NCBI GenBank assembly: GCA_013824715.1
Contig: PNOH01000029.1
Coordinates: 1-60,150, forward strand
Direction: 5' to 3'
From: Odoribacter sp.
Lineage (GTDB): Bacteria > Bacteroidota > Bacteroidia > Bacteroidales > Prolixibacteraceae
DNA length: 60,150 nucleotides
Position numbers and translations under genes: made by a program. Below the pieces are notes generated by a model, which saw only the letters and a list, made by a program, of their open reading frames with translations, was not told where the DNA came from and did not search any database. Of this stretch, positions 42,258 to 51,451 are shown in pieces (position 1 is the stretch's first letter; each line of letters opens with the position of its first letter).

Positions 42258-42989
42258 TCAAACATTCAGTGATAAATATTTCAGAAACTCCTCTTTCCGC
42301 TGCTGTACTTTAAAAATTCCACCGTATTCAGCGGTGATTGTCGAGCTTCCTTCGTCCTGAATTCCACGGCTCGACACACATAAATGCTTTGCATCAATGA
42401 CTACCGCAACATCTGCAGTTTTTAATATGCGTTTAAGTTCATTGGCAATCTGAACGGTTAATCGCTCCTGAACCTGAGGGCGACGGGCAAAATAATCAAC
42501 AACCCTGTTAATTTTTGATAAACCGACCACTTGACCACTAGCGACATAAGCCACATGAGCTTTTCCAACAATCGGTAAAAAATGATGTTCGCAGGTTGAG
42601 TTCAGATTGATATTTTTTTCAACCAGCATTTCGCCGTACTTAAATTTATTCTCGAACACCGATATTTTGGGTTTATTTTCAGGATTCAGGCCTGAAAAAA
42701 TCTCTTTAACAAACATTTTAGCTACCCGGTGGGGCGTTCCGTATAAACTATCATCAGTTAAGTCGAGACCCAAAACATTCATGATATCGCGAAATTTATC
42801 TTCAATGATAAGAATCTTCTGTTCATCGCTTATCTGGAAGGCATCTTCCCTCATCGGAGTTTCCAATGAGGTTGCAACATGATTATCTCCTATTAAATCA
42901 TGTCCGTTGTAATCATTATTCAGATTCAAATGAGTTCCGTTCAATCTTGGTTTTACCGTTTCTGTCTTTAAAAATCCGTGAACTTTCAT
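42258..42989 (-). CDS. folE: GTP cyclohydrolase I
   Basis: 243 aa from the ATG at 42989, which has GGGAGA eight bases upstream; the longer frame lacks support. A 50-residue hydrophilic extension precedes the catalytic domain. Zinc ligands are Cys133 and His136 (NSTCEHHFLPIVG) and Cys204 (KHLCVSSRGI), and YFARRPQVQERLT is diagnostic. It makes dihydroneopterin triphosphate for folate or related pterins. Upstream on the same strand is the GIN protein, separated by a terminator. Confidence 0.95.
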   Translation of the reverse strand: MKVHGFLKTETVKPRLNGTHLNLNNDYNGHDLIGDNHVATSLETPMREDAFQISDEQKILIIEDKFRDIMNVLGLDLTDDSLYGTPHRVAKMFVKEIFSGLNPENKPKISVFENKFKYGEMLVEKNINLNSTCEHHFLPIVGKAHVAYVASGQVVGLSKINRVVDYFARRPQVQERLTVQIANELKRILKTADVAVVIDAKHLCVSSRGIQDEGSSTITAEYGGIFKVQQRKEEFLKYLSLNV

Positions 42990-43095
42990 ATCTATTTCTC
43001 CCAATAAATTTAATCTGCGTATAAAAATCTGACTCATCAAAACAGTCCATTTGTTCAATCGTAATAAACAGAACAAAAACAAATAAGTTCAACAA

Positions 43096-43129
43096 GCAAA
43101 AAAGGGCTACCTGCAATAGATAACCCTTT
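43096..43129 (-). terminator. Intrinsic terminator after the GIN-domain gene
   Basis: On the minus strand AAAGGGTTA (43129-43121) pairs with TAGCCCTTT (43109-43101), with one G-T pair, followed by further T residues. It separates the GIN gene from folE. Confidence 0.65.
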
Positions 43130-43150
43130 CACCACTAACTTAATAAGCTT

Positions 43151-43870
43151 CTAATCACGTGAAACTATACCTATACCTTCAATCTTTTTATATACCTGAG
43201 GATCGCCTTTATACCGGATTTTACCAACACCACTTATTGTAGCATTTAGTATATCGGTAGCATAAACACTTCCGGCGCCCACACCCTCAATTTTAATTTC
43301 CGTTTTTTTCGTTTTCAAATCCGTAGAATTTATATATCCGGCTCCTGAGATAGACGCATCCAACTCATTGGCAATTCCATCGAATTCAAACTTTACACCC
43401 CCCTGGCCAATTACTTTCAAATGATCTGCCTTCAGGCTCATTTCAATGCTGGCGCCCCCTTCAACATGCAAATAAAAATCCTTCAAGTCAACATAACCCT
43501 TTGTCTCAAGACTTATTCCACCTTCAATCACTAATTTCTCTAAATCTTTAAATGTAATGTACAGGATCAGTTTATCGAAGTTAAAATTTTTTTTTGTAAC
43601 TTTCAGATTTAGTGATAGTTCATCAGACTTAACATCAATGTATTGAAAATTATCTTCGTCAGTTTGAATTCGTAAACCTGGCTGAGTTCCCTGTTCCAGA
43701 ATTACTTTATAGGCTCCTTCTAAATAAATTTTTGTAAAAGGCTGAACTTTGTATGTACGGGTGTCGGTATCGTCCCACGATTGCCTGACGGGCGCTATCG
43801 GATCAGCAAAAAGTTTGGAAACCAACAATCCGAGAGCAAAAATCAAACTGGTTAATCGAAGAAGGTACAT
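43151..43870 (-). CDS. Head GIN domain (DUF2807) protein
   Basis: 239 aa with a signal peptide (LTSLIFALGLLVSKLFA). The domain is a right-handed beta-helix-like repeat: FTKIYLEGAYKVILEQGTQPGLRI, VEGGASIEMSLKADHLKVIGQGG, and SGAGYINSTDLK...GVGAGSVYATD...SGVGKIRYKGDP. This is the 'putative auto-transporter adhesin, head GIN' family, common in Bacteroidota and of unknown role. Here it lacks an anchor, so it is probably periplasmic or secreted. Confidence 0.88.
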   Translation of the reverse strand: MYLLRLTSLIFALGLLVSKLFADPIAPVRQSWDDTDTRTYKVQPFTKIYLEGAYKVILEQGTQPGLRIQTDEDNFQYIDVKSDELSLNLKVTKKNFNFDKLILYITFKDLEKLVIEGGISLETKGYVDLKDFYLHVEGGASIEMSLKADHLKVIGQGGVKFEFDGIANELDASISGAGYINSTDLKTKKTEIKIEGVGAGSVYATDILNATISGVGKIRYKGDPQVYKKIEGIGIVSRD

Positions 43871-44026
43871 AAGATTCAGTTTAAGATGATTTGAAATCTG
43901 AATCTAAACTAAATAAACTGAGCGCCAAAAATCTTTTCTTTTCGATGAACTACGGATTTTATTAGGTGAAACGGGAGTTTAAACCATTAATCAGATTAAA
44001 GCTGTAAAAAAAGATGGCTATTTTCT

Positions 44027-44623
44027 TTAGGACTCATGAATCAGCTTTTTCAAATAGAGCAGCAAATATAAGGGCAACAATGTACCAACCACAAGTATGA
44101 TCATATCCATGAATTGAAAGTCCTCTTTTTTGAATATACCATAACCTGTTATTACGGAAACAGCAAATAATAAAATAAATAAAGGGATAAAAATAAAAAA
44201 CTTGCGTGTCTTACTGAGGAAAATACTCAGGGAAAACCATATTAAACCAATGCCAACACCAAGCAATGTCTGATCTATTTCGCCTTTTGCATAGTTCAAA
44301 ATGCCATAAGTCAATGGTAACAACGACAACAGATACAAAAACCTGAAAATACTTCCAACCAGCCTCTTACGGTGAAATTCGCTGCTAATTTCAGGAAAAA
44401 AAGTAAACCCGGATGTTTTGTAGTTCTGAAATTCCGGAGCAAGCAAATCCTGCTCCGAATTGATAAGATGGCGTTCTACAGCAATCTTTACAGCAACATC
44501 AACTGCCACCTCCTGATAATCCTTGTGTTTTCTTAAGATTTCCAAAATCTGATCATCAGTATAATTGGAGTACCTTTCGTAAAGGTTCATTTTTGTTGTT
44601 CTTTCCTGTTCTGAATTATCCAT
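44027..44623 (-). CDS. Hypothetical membrane protein
   Basis: 198 aa. The N-terminal 85 residues are soluble and helical (YERYSNYTDDQILEILRKHKDYQEVAVDVAVKIAVERHLI), resembling small DUF-type domains that precede membrane segments. Four hydrophobic helices follow at about 92-110, 117-135, 143-162 and 170-192. I do not recognise a named family. An alternative start is the second Met (MNLYERYS, 44590). No operon partner is evident. Confidence 0.65.
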   Translation of the reverse strand: MDNSEQERTTKMNLYERYSNYTDDQILEILRKHKDYQEVAVDVAVKIAVERHLINSEQDLLAPEFQNYKTSGFTFFPEISSEFHRKRLVGSIFRFLYLLSLLPLTYGILNYAKGEIDQTLLGVGIGLIWFSLSIFLSKTRKFFIFIPLFILLFAVSVITGYGIFKKEDFQFMDMIILVVGTLLPLYLLLYLKKLIHES

Positions 44624-44744
44624 GGTATTTTTTTTTACAAAAATAAGTCTTTGAATTTATTAACAACGATAAAAATGAAGATTGCAGAAATTGATGTATT
44701 TTCGGTGTTGGAATCAAAATATTAACGTGTCAAAGAATCAAAGT

Positions 44745-45899
44745 ATGTATAATTTCGAATATCAAAATCCGGTTAAGATCATTTTTGGAAAAGGTGAAAT
44801 CACCAAAGTTGGACAAAACATTCCTGAAGGATCAAAAATTCTGCTAACTTATGGCGGGGGCAGTATCTTTAAAAACGGTGTTTATGATCAGGTAAAAGCC
44901 TCAATTAAAGGCTTTGAGGTGATTGAATTCGGCGGAATTGAGCCAAATCCACATTACGAAACACTGATGAAAGCTGTTGAAGTAGCAAAAAAAGAAAACA
45001 TTACATTTCTGCTTTCGGTAGGCGGAGGTTCAGTTTTAGATGGAACCAAATTTATTGCTGCTGCTGCCCTATTCACCGAAGGAGATCCCTGGCATATTCT
45101 ATCGCGGAGAGCAACGGTTTCCGGAGCAATTCCTATCGGCGCTGTTTTAACTTTACCTGCAACCGGATCGGAAATGAATTCAGGAGCGGTAATTACGCGG
45201 GTCGAATTTCAGGAAAAGCTTGCATTTATGTCGCCATTTGTATTGCCAAAATTCTCTATTCTTGATCCTGAAGTAATCTTCTCTTTGCCCGAGAGGCAAG
45301 TTGCCAATGGAATTGTTGATTCATTTGTGCATGTGATTGAGCAATATCTGACTTTTCCGGTGAATTCGCCCATTCAGGACCGTTTTGCTGAAAGTATTCT
45401 GAAAACCCTGATTGAGGAAGGCCCTAAAGTTCTTGACAATCGAGCCGATTATGAATCGGCTGCCAACTTAATGTGGAGTTCAACGATGGCTCTAAACGGA
45501 CTGATCGGAGCCGGTGTGCCACAGGATTGGGCAACACACATGATTGGACACGAATTGACCGCCTTTCATGGAATTGACCATGCCCGAACCCTTGCAATAG
45601 TACTTCCCGGTGTGATGCATATTAAACGTGACCAGAAAAAAGATAAGATTTTGCAATTGGGCGAGCGTGTTTGGGGAATCAGCGAAGGAAATGATGATGA
45701 GCGAATTAACCTGACCATACAGAAAACAACGGAATTTTTTGAATCAGTAGGTATTCCGACCAAATTACCCAACTATCAGGTAGGAACAGATACCATTGAT
45801 ACCATTTGTGACCGGTTTACCAAAAGAGGCTATAAAGTTGGTGAGAAAGCTGATGTTGGCCCGGCTGAAATCCGGATGATTCTGGAAAACCGGTTATAG
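44745..45899 (+). CDS. Iron-containing alcohol dehydrogenase (YqhD/BdhA type)
   Basis: 384 aa from the ATG at 44745; the longer frame adds 21 unlikely residues. The start MYNFEYQNPVKIIFGKGEI and GGGSIFKNGVYDQV, SVGGGSVLDGTKFIA and LPATGSEMNSGAVI are typical of the YqhD/butanol dehydrogenase branch. Iron ligands appear in the conserved region DSFVHVIEQYLTFPVNSPIQ and in GHELTAFHGIDHARTLAIV. It should reduce aldehydes with NADPH. Convergent with recN. Confidence 0.92.
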   Translation: MYNFEYQNPVKIIFGKGEITKVGQNIPEGSKILLTYGGGSIFKNGVYDQVKASIKGFEVIEFGGIEPNPHYETLMKAVEVAKKENITFLLSVGGGSVLDGTKFIAAAALFTEGDPWHILSRRATVSGAIPIGAVLTLPATGSEMNSGAVITRVEFQEKLAFMSPFVLPKFSILDPEVIFSLPERQVANGIVDSFVHVIEQYLTFPVNSPIQDRFAESILKTLIEEGPKVLDNRADYESAANLMWSSTMALNGLIGAGVPQDWATHMIGHELTAFHGIDHARTLAIVLPGVMHIKRDQKKDKILQLGERVWGISEGNDDERINLTIQKTTEFFESVGIPTKLPNYQVGTDTIDTICDRFTKRGYKVGEKADVGPAEIRMILENRL

Positions 45900-46040
45900 T
45901 CAAAAGTCGTCATTAACAGTCATGGATAGTCATTGTTTGTCATTGATAGTCATTGTTTGTCATTTATTGTAGAGTTCAGCTTTAATATTTTTTCACAATG
46001 AATGACAGGAAACTAATGACTATTAAATGACCATTTTTTT
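45900..46040. repeat. Tandem 20-mer and inverted arm between convergent genes
   Basis: GATAGTCATTGTTTGTCATT occurs twice head to tail (45925-45944, 45945-45964), with partial copies before it. The right half has the inverse words AATGAATGAC, AATGACTATT and AAATGACCATT, followed by a run of T at 46034-46041. It fills the space between the dehydrogenase and recN stops and probably acts as a two-way terminator. Confidence 0.7.
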
Positions 46041-47693
46041 TTATTGCAGCAATTCTTTGGCAGTTTCCCTTGCAGTTGACGAATAGTTTTCGCCACTCAG
46101 CATCTCTGCGATTTCTTCGACCCGCTCCTGTTCGGTAAGTTTCCGGATTGATGTAAAAGTATGTTCCTTTTCATCAAATTTGAAAACTTTGTAATGATGT
46201 TTCCCACGGGCGGCAATTTGAGGTAAATGAGTAATATTCAGCACCTGAACGGTTTTTGACATTTGTTCAAGTATTTGCCCCATTTTTACCGCAATCTCGC
46301 CTGAAACGCCCGAATCAATTTCATCAAAAATGATGGTTGGCAACGAACGGGCATCGGTAATGAGCGTTTTGATGGCCAGCATCAGGCGCGACATTTCGCC
46401 ACCTGAAGCAACTTTCGCAATTTCCTGTAATTCCTGGTTTTTGTTGGCCGAAAACATGAAATTCACTTCATCCAATCCGGTGTGCGAAAACTCATTTAGC
46501 CCTACAAATCTGACCTGAAATGCTGCATTCAGAATTCCAAGATTCCGAAGAACTTCAATAACCTTTTTTCCGATTAAAGGGGACACCGATTTTCTTTGCG
46601 AACTCATTTTACCCGCCAATTCAGACAAAGCTGTTTTTTGTTCTGATATTTCCTTTCGCAGTGTTCCGATTTCCTCTTCATAAGAACTGACCAACTGAAT
46701 TTTGGCCTCAAAATCGGCCTGAATGTTTAAAAGTTCAGGAATACTGCTTACCCGGTGTTTTTGTTGAAGTGAATAGATCAGATCAAGCCTTTGACTAATC
46801 TTTTCAATCTTTGCAGGATCATTCTCGGTCCGGTCTTCAAGCACTGATGATTCGGCTGCAATATCTTTCAATTCAATGTAAACCGACTCGAGACGGGTAT
46901 AAATCTGTCCGGCTTCAGGAAATACAGTGCGAAGTTTTGCTATTGAGTTCAGGCACTCCTTTATCCGGAATAAAACCGATTGTTCATCTTCGCTAAGATT
47001 TTGAAAAACCTGTCCGAATACCGATTTAATTTCTTCGGCATGGGTCAGCTTTTCTAGCAGTAGTTCAAGTTCAGACTGTTCATTTTCGATCAGTTTTGCT
47101 TCGGAAAGCTGTTTGAACTGAAATTCAAAGTAATCCAGGTCTTTCTTCGATTGGGCTGAAAGTTCAAGTATTTGCTTTAGTTTTTCCTGAAGGGAGAGGT
47201 AATTTTTATACGCTGACTGATAGTTTCCAAGAATTTCAGCATTTCCGGCAACCACATCGACAATGCGCAGTTGATAGTTCTTTTCGTTCAATTCCAGATT
47301 TTGGTGCTGCGAGTGTATGTCAATCAGTTTCATCCCCAAATCGTACAATACCTTCGCATTGACAGGCGTGTCGTTGATGAAGGCGCGTGATTTTCCCTGC
47401 GGGGTAATTTCGCGCCTCAGAATGGTTACAGGTTCAAAATCCAGTTCATTTTCCTCAAAAAAGCTTTTTAATCCGTAATTCTGAATATCAAAATTCCCTT
47501 CAGCCGTGCATTTAACCGATTTATCCCTCAACACCGAAGAGTCGGCCCGCTGGCCAATAATCAGGCCAATAGCGCCAAGCAGAATAGATTTACCGGCGCC
47601 GGTTTCACCAGTCAGGATATTTAAATCGCCACTGAAATCAATATTCAGCGAATCAATTAATGCATAATTTTTTATCGAAAGTGATTTTAGCAC
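46041..47693 (-). CDS. recN: DNA repair protein RecN
   Basis: 550 aa SMC-like ATPase. Walker A is GETGAGKSILLGAIG at the N-terminus. A coiled coil occupies about 150-370. The C-terminal half has the ABC signature VASGGEMSRLMLAIK and Walker B LPTIIFDEIDSGVSGEIA. RecN acts in double-strand-break repair. It ends a leftward block bamD-rpoZ-coaBC-DUF4835-recN that is conserved in order across Bacteroidota. Confidence 0.96.
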   Translation of the reverse strand: MLKSLSIKNYALIDSLNIDFSGDLNILTGETGAGKSILLGAIGLIIGQRADSSVLRDKSVKCTAEGNFDIQNYGLKSFFEENELDFEPVTILRREITPQGKSRAFINDTPVNAKVLYDLGMKLIDIHSQHQNLELNEKNYQLRIVDVVAGNAEILGNYQSAYKNYLSLQEKLKQILELSAQSKKDLDYFEFQFKQLSEAKLIENEQSELELLLEKLTHAEEIKSVFGQVFQNLSEDEQSVLFRIKECLNSIAKLRTVFPEAGQIYTRLESVYIELKDIAAESSVLEDRTENDPAKIEKISQRLDLIYSLQQKHRVSSIPELLNIQADFEAKIQLVSSYEEEIGTLRKEISEQKTALSELAGKMSSQRKSVSPLIGKKVIEVLRNLGILNAAFQVRFVGLNEFSHTGLDEVNFMFSANKNQELQEIAKVASGGEMSRLMLAIKTLITDARSLPTIIFDEIDSGVSGEIAVKMGQILEQMSKTVQVLNITHLPQIAARGKHHYKVFKFDEKEHTFTSIRKLTEQERVEEIAEMLSGENYSSTARETAKELLQ

Positions 47694-47765
47694 CGGAATT
47701 TGAAATTTAAGTGAGCGACCGAAGATAAGATCTATCCGGTTATAAAGATAATTGTTTATTCAAAT

Positions 47766-48674
47766 TCAAAAACTTTCCGATTTGAGTATTTTTTCGTATT
47801 TACTTCCGTTCGAAGGATCGCACTCATTCAGGATAACAGAAACGCGGTTGCGCTCATCGGGGAACGATTTGGAGAAAATATTGACCAGTTCGTCTGATTT
47901 GGCATCGAAAAAGACCTGCAGAATATACAAAGATGGACGCGCCCTGAAAACTTTCTGAATGGACTTTAACGATTCGGCAATCACACCCCGTCCCTCCGGC
48001 GCTTTTTCGGCCATCAAATCCAGTCCCAGGCGATGGTATTGGTAAATACAACTTCTGAATCCGGCATACGACTTATTCAAAATATTTTCAACCAGCCAAT
48101 ATCTGTTTCTCTCACTTTCATAGGCTTTCCAACCTTTTTCCCTGGCATTCTGCGAATTATTTACAATGCCTTGAGCCTTCTGGAAATATTCTGTTCCACC
48201 TTCAGGAGAAAAGGAATCGTAATCCATTCCTAAAATAATATAGGCATAAAAAGCCAAAATATTGGTCAGATTGTCCTTGTTCGATGTTTCATTGAATTCG
48301 AGCGTCTGATATTCTACATATTTAGCGTGAAAGTCGTTATCTTTTATATTCAGCAGGACGGTTTCGTATGAGGCATTAAATACCGGACGTCGCAACTGAA
48401 TCTGAATGCTCCCTTTAAATTCGTCAGAAGAAATTTGTTCGTCGAGATTGATGAAAAAATTACATTCGATCCGCTCGTCCATCGAATACTTTTGATCTGT
48501 CCATTTACGGTTATTCATGAATTCATACAAATCAGCCTGCATGGTTTCGAACATGGTCCGGTTAGCGCCCTGAATTTTCTGTGCCGAAATACTGATGTTG
48601 CAGCGCAATTCCTGGGCAAAAGATTTATTTAAACCAAGAATTAAAACCATCAGAAAAATCAAATATCTTTTCAT
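47766..48674 (-). CDS. DUF4835 family protein
   Basis: 302 aa with a signal peptide (LIFLMVLILGLNKSFAQ). ELRCNISISAQKIQGANRTMFETMQADLYEFMNNRKWTDQKY-like opening (shown in part: SAQKIQGANRTMFETMQ) and LAFYAYIILGMDYDSFSPEGG are the hallmarks of DUF4835, found next to recN and coaBC in Bacteroidota. Its role is unknown; export and context suggest the cell envelope. Confidence 0.88.
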   Translation of the reverse strand: MKRYLIFLMVLILGLNKSFAQELRCNISISAQKIQGANRTMFETMQADLYEFMNNRKWTDQKYSMDERIECNFFINLDEQISSDEFKGSIQIQLRRPVFNASYETVLLNIKDNDFHAKYVEYQTLEFNETSNKDNLTNILAFYAYIILGMDYDSFSPEGGTEYFQKAQGIVNNSQNAREKGWKAYESERNRYWLVENILNKSYAGFRSCIYQYHRLGLDLMAEKAPEGRGVIAESLKSIQKVFRARPSLYILQVFFDAKSDELVNIFSKSFPDERNRVSVILNECDPSNGSKYEKILKSESF

Positions 48675-48749
48675 ATCAGCAAATTATTCGATTACGACTT
48701 AGATGAATCTATTTTTGTCCCTAAAGATGCTACAAAGTTCCGATCGAAG

Positions 48750-48890
48750 TTTATTTTTTGCCGTCTGCTTTAGCTGACGGATTATTTGGCAATTACTTAT
48801 TGGCTTTAGCCACAAACGATGGGGCTAAAGCCCTGGGTTATTGACTTTCTATCCTCCGTTGACTGAAGTCAACGGCAAAGGATACATAAT
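48750..48890. repeat. Three short palindromes between DUF4835 and coaBC
   Basis: GCCGTCTGCTTTAGCTGACG, the pair GGCTTTAGCC...GGGCTAAAGCC (48802-48834) and CCGTTGACTGAAGTCAACGG (48857-48876) are three independent hairpins within 140 bases. Similar GGGCTAAAGCCC and GACTTAAGTC-type words are, from memory, common in intergenic DNA of this phylum. No gene is present in 48675-48904. Confidence 0.65.
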
Positions 48891-48904
48891 CAGTAATATT
48901 GGTT

Positions 48905-50128
48905 TTATTCCTGAAATCCATATTTTTTCTCCATTTCTGAAATAATCCGGATCACAATATCTTTCGCAACTTCGGCCTTTGATTTTAACTCAAAAAAAGT
49001 CGGATTATTGTCCCTGCCAATGATAGTAATTTCATTGGTATCGACTATAAATCCGGCACCTTTTACGTTCATCGAATTTAAAACGACAAAATCGAGGTTC
49101 TTTTTTGAAAGTTTCAGAAAGGCATTGACCAGTTCATTGTTGGTTTCGAGCGCAAATCCAACCAACAGTTGCTTTTCGGTCTTAAGTTGACCCAATGCCG
49201 CAGCAATATCCGTAGTTGGCTTCAAATTAAGTTTCAAATTATCCTTTTGGCGCTTCACCTTTTGTTCGCTATAATGTTCAGGCGTAAAGTCGGCCACCGC
49301 AGCGCACATCACCGCACCATCGGTTTCAGGAAAGATACGAAGGCAATGCTCATACATTTCACTTGCAGATTCAACAGGAATGACGGTAATTTCAGGATTT
49401 GAATTTTGTATTTGTACCGGGCCGGAAACAATGGTAACGTTTGCACCCTCACAGGCCAGTTCGTTCGCAATGGCATAACCCATTTTGCCTGAAGAATAAT
49501 TCCCGATAAAACGTACAGGATCAATTTTTTCGTAGGTAGGCCCGGCGGTGACCAGAAAATGCTTATTCAGTAATTTTTTTTTTTGACTGAAGAACCGGAC
49601 CACTTCTTCCACAATATTTTCCGGTTCTTCCATCCGGCCTTTTCCGTACAAACCACTGGCCAGCTCTCCTTCGCCCGGTTCAAGAATCAGGTTGCCATAT
49701 GACCGCAATTTTTCAAGATTAGCCAATGTTGACGGATGGTTGAACATATCCAAATCCATGGCAGGGGCAATCATGACCGGACATTTGGCCGACATATAAG
49801 TTGTGAGAAGCAGATTATCACAAATGCCATGTGCCATTTTCCCAATAGTGGACGCTGTTGCGGGAGCGATCAAAAGAAGATCGGCCCACTGCCCCATATC
49901 CACATGAGAATACCAGCTACCATCATTGGCTGAGAAAAACTCAGATGCAACTGGTTTTCCTGATAATGCTGACATGGTAACCGGGGTAATAAACTCTTTG
50001 GCCGACGGGGTCATCACAACCTGCACCTCAGCGCCTTCTTTGACAAGGCCCCTCAAAAGATAAGCTGCCTTGTAGGCAGCTATACTTCCGGTAAGTCCGA
50101 GGACGATATGTTTTCCTGATAGCCTCAT
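48905..50128 (-). CDS. coaBC: Bifunctional phosphopantothenoylcysteine decarboxylase/synthetase
   Basis: 407 aa. The N-terminal flavoprotein CoaC domain (LGLTGSIAAYKAAYLLRGL) has the His in WYSHVDMGQWADLLLIAPAT and the PAMDLDMFNHP motif. The C-terminal CoaB domain starts near 190 (FLVTAGPTYEKIDPVRFIGN) with SSGKMGYAIA. It converts 4-phosphopantothenate to phosphopantetheine for CoA. 11 bases follow rpoZ on the same strand. Confidence 0.96.
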   Translation of the reverse strand: MRLSGKHIVLGLTGSIAAYKAAYLLRGLVKEGAEVQVVMTPSAKEFITPVTMSALSGKPVASEFFSANDGSWYSHVDMGQWADLLLIAPATASTIGKMAHGICDNLLLTTYMSAKCPVMIAPAMDLDMFNHPSTLANLEKLRSYGNLILEPGEGELASGLYGKGRMEEPENIVEEVVRFFSQKKKLLNKHFLVTAGPTYEKIDPVRFIGNYSSGKMGYAIANELACEGANVTIVSGPVQIQNSNPEITVIPVESASEMYEHCLRIFPETDGAVMCAAVADFTPEHYSEQKVKRQKDNLKLNLKPTTDIAAALGQLKTEKQLLVGFALETNNELVNAFLKLSKKNLDFVVLNSMNVKGAGFIVDTNEITIIGRDNNPTFFELKSKAEVAKDIVIRIISEMEKKYGFQE

Positions 50129-50139
50129 AAAGGCTTATT

Positions 50140-50478
50140 TTACAATTCTTTGTTGCGGTTTTCCTTGGCAGGGTTACGGTGATAAATCTGATCGTTTACA
50201 AATTCCTCGTAAGCAATCAAAGTTGGTTTTGGAAGGCGTTCGTAATACTTTGAAATTTCAATTTGTTCGCGATTTTCAAATACTTCTTCCAGGTTATCGG
50301 TATAAGATGCAAATTCCTGCAATTTCTGGCTCAGCTCTTCTTTCATTTCAGAAGCAATCTGATTTGAACGTTTTGCCAGGATCATCACTGTTTCATAAAC
50401 GTTACCTGTACGGCTTTCCAATTCTCTTAAATCTCTCGAAATTGTGGTAGATTCAGCTTTTGTTTTCTTAAAATCCAT
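50140..50478 (-). CDS. rpoZ: RNA polymerase omega subunit (Bacteroidota type)
   Basis: 112 aa. SRDLRELESRTGNVYETVMILAKRSNQIA matches the omega core that contacts the beta' subunit; the C-terminal extension (EVFENREQIEISKYYERLPKPTLIAYEEF) is typical of the phylum. Placed between bamD and coaBC with gaps of 5 and 11 bases, as in other Bacteroidota. Confidence 0.9.
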   Translation of the reverse strand: MDFKKTKAESTTISRDLRELESRTGNVYETVMILAKRSNQIASEMKEELSQKLQEFASYTDNLEEVFENREQIEISKYYERLPKPTLIAYEEFVNDQIYHRNPAKENRNKEL

Positions 50479-50483
50479 ATGTA

Positions 50484-51296
50484 TTAAATATTTGAACCGG
50501 GTTTATAATTCAACAACTTAGCGGTTGTCGCATAATACTTTTCAACTTCCTTACGGTATTTACTTTCAGGATATTCGTCCACAAAGGTATAATATTCATC
50601 CAATGCTGAACTCAATCGTTCACGCTTTTTTTCTTCAACGCTCCTGATAGCCAGTAAATATTTTGCTTTTAACAGCATGTACATCAGTTCTTCGCGGTAT
50701 TTGCTATCCGGAAAATCTTTTAGCGATGATGTTAAAGCAACTACTGCAGCCTTATAATTGTTCAAATCGTAATAAAGTTTACCGCTTAAATACGATTTGT
50801 AAACCAGTTTATCGCGCAATTCAATAATCAAGCGGTTAGCCTCATCGCCCCTAGTTGATTTGGGGTATAAATTAATGAACAATTGCAACGCATCAATCGC
50901 GTTTTGGGTAACTTGCTGATCGAGACGCGCGCCCGGCGAATCGAGGTAAAAGCAGTATCCTACCATGAATTGTGATTCCTCAGCAAATTCACTTCTTGGA
51001 AATTCTTTGATCAGCGACTTAAAATAATGCCCGGCCATCATATAATCATTCATTCCAAACTGGCTCTTGGCGTAATAATAATAGACTTTGTCGGCGCGAC
51101 TGGTTCCCCTGACAATATTGATCAGTTCCTTGAGCAGAGTTGAAGAGCGAACAAACTCACCACCTTCATAGTACTCAATGGCTTTTTTATACTTAAACTC
51201 ATAATCTGTGCTTTTTACGATCTTATTATAATCGTTGCACGAACTAAATAAAAGCAAAAAAACAAAGGCTATCGTCGCGAAATTTCTCATTTTCAT
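50484..51296 (-). CDS. bamD: Outer membrane assembly lipoprotein BamD
   Basis: 270 aa from the ATG at 51296 (51290 also possible). Signal with lipobox LLLFSSC. TPR-like helical repeats follow: YKKAIEYYEGGEFVRSSTLL, YYYYAKSQFGMNDYMMAGHYF, AEESQFMVGYCFYLDSPGARLDQ, KLYYDLNNYKAAVVALTSSL. BamD is part of the BAM complex that folds outer-membrane beta-barrels. First gene of the leftward recN block; no start-proximal promoter was recognised. Confidence 0.93.
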   Translation of the reverse strand: MKMRNFATIAFVFLLLFSSCNDYNKIVKSTDYEFKYKKAIEYYEGGEFVRSSTLLKELINIVRGTSRADKVYYYYAKSQFGMNDYMMAGHYFKSLIKEFPRSEFAEESQFMVGYCFYLDSPGARLDQQVTQNAIDALQLFINLYPKSTRGDEANRLIIELRDKLVYKSYLSGKLYYDLNNYKAAVVALTSSLKDFPDSKYREELMYMLLKAKYLLAIRSVEEKKRERLSSALDEYYTFVDEYPESKYRKEVEKYYATTAKLLNYKPGSNI

Positions 51297-51393
51297 TAAC
51301 ATGGCGCAAATATACATTTTTATCGGAATTTTAATGGGCGAAAATTAGGATGAATTATTCAGAAAACAATCCGCTTTAGGTTTAATTAACAAA

Positions 51394-51424
51394 TTTGCAG
51401 ACTTATTAAAATAAATTACTTTTG
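51394..51424 (+). promoter_or_regulatory. Promoter of the alpha-oxoamine synthase gene
   Basis: TTTG (51394-51397), 19 bases, then TACTTTTG (51417-51424), both boxes matching the Bacteroidota consensus with the same spacing as the tRNA-Pro promoter. Transcription should begin near 51431, 21 bases before the GTG start. Confidence 0.7.
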
Positions 51425-51451
51425 CTTCCATAATTTAAAAACCAGATCAAA

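Noticed and set aside
45925-45964. Tandem 20-mers considered as a small CRISPR
   Set aside because: The two copies are adjacent with no spacer, and no cas gene is present.
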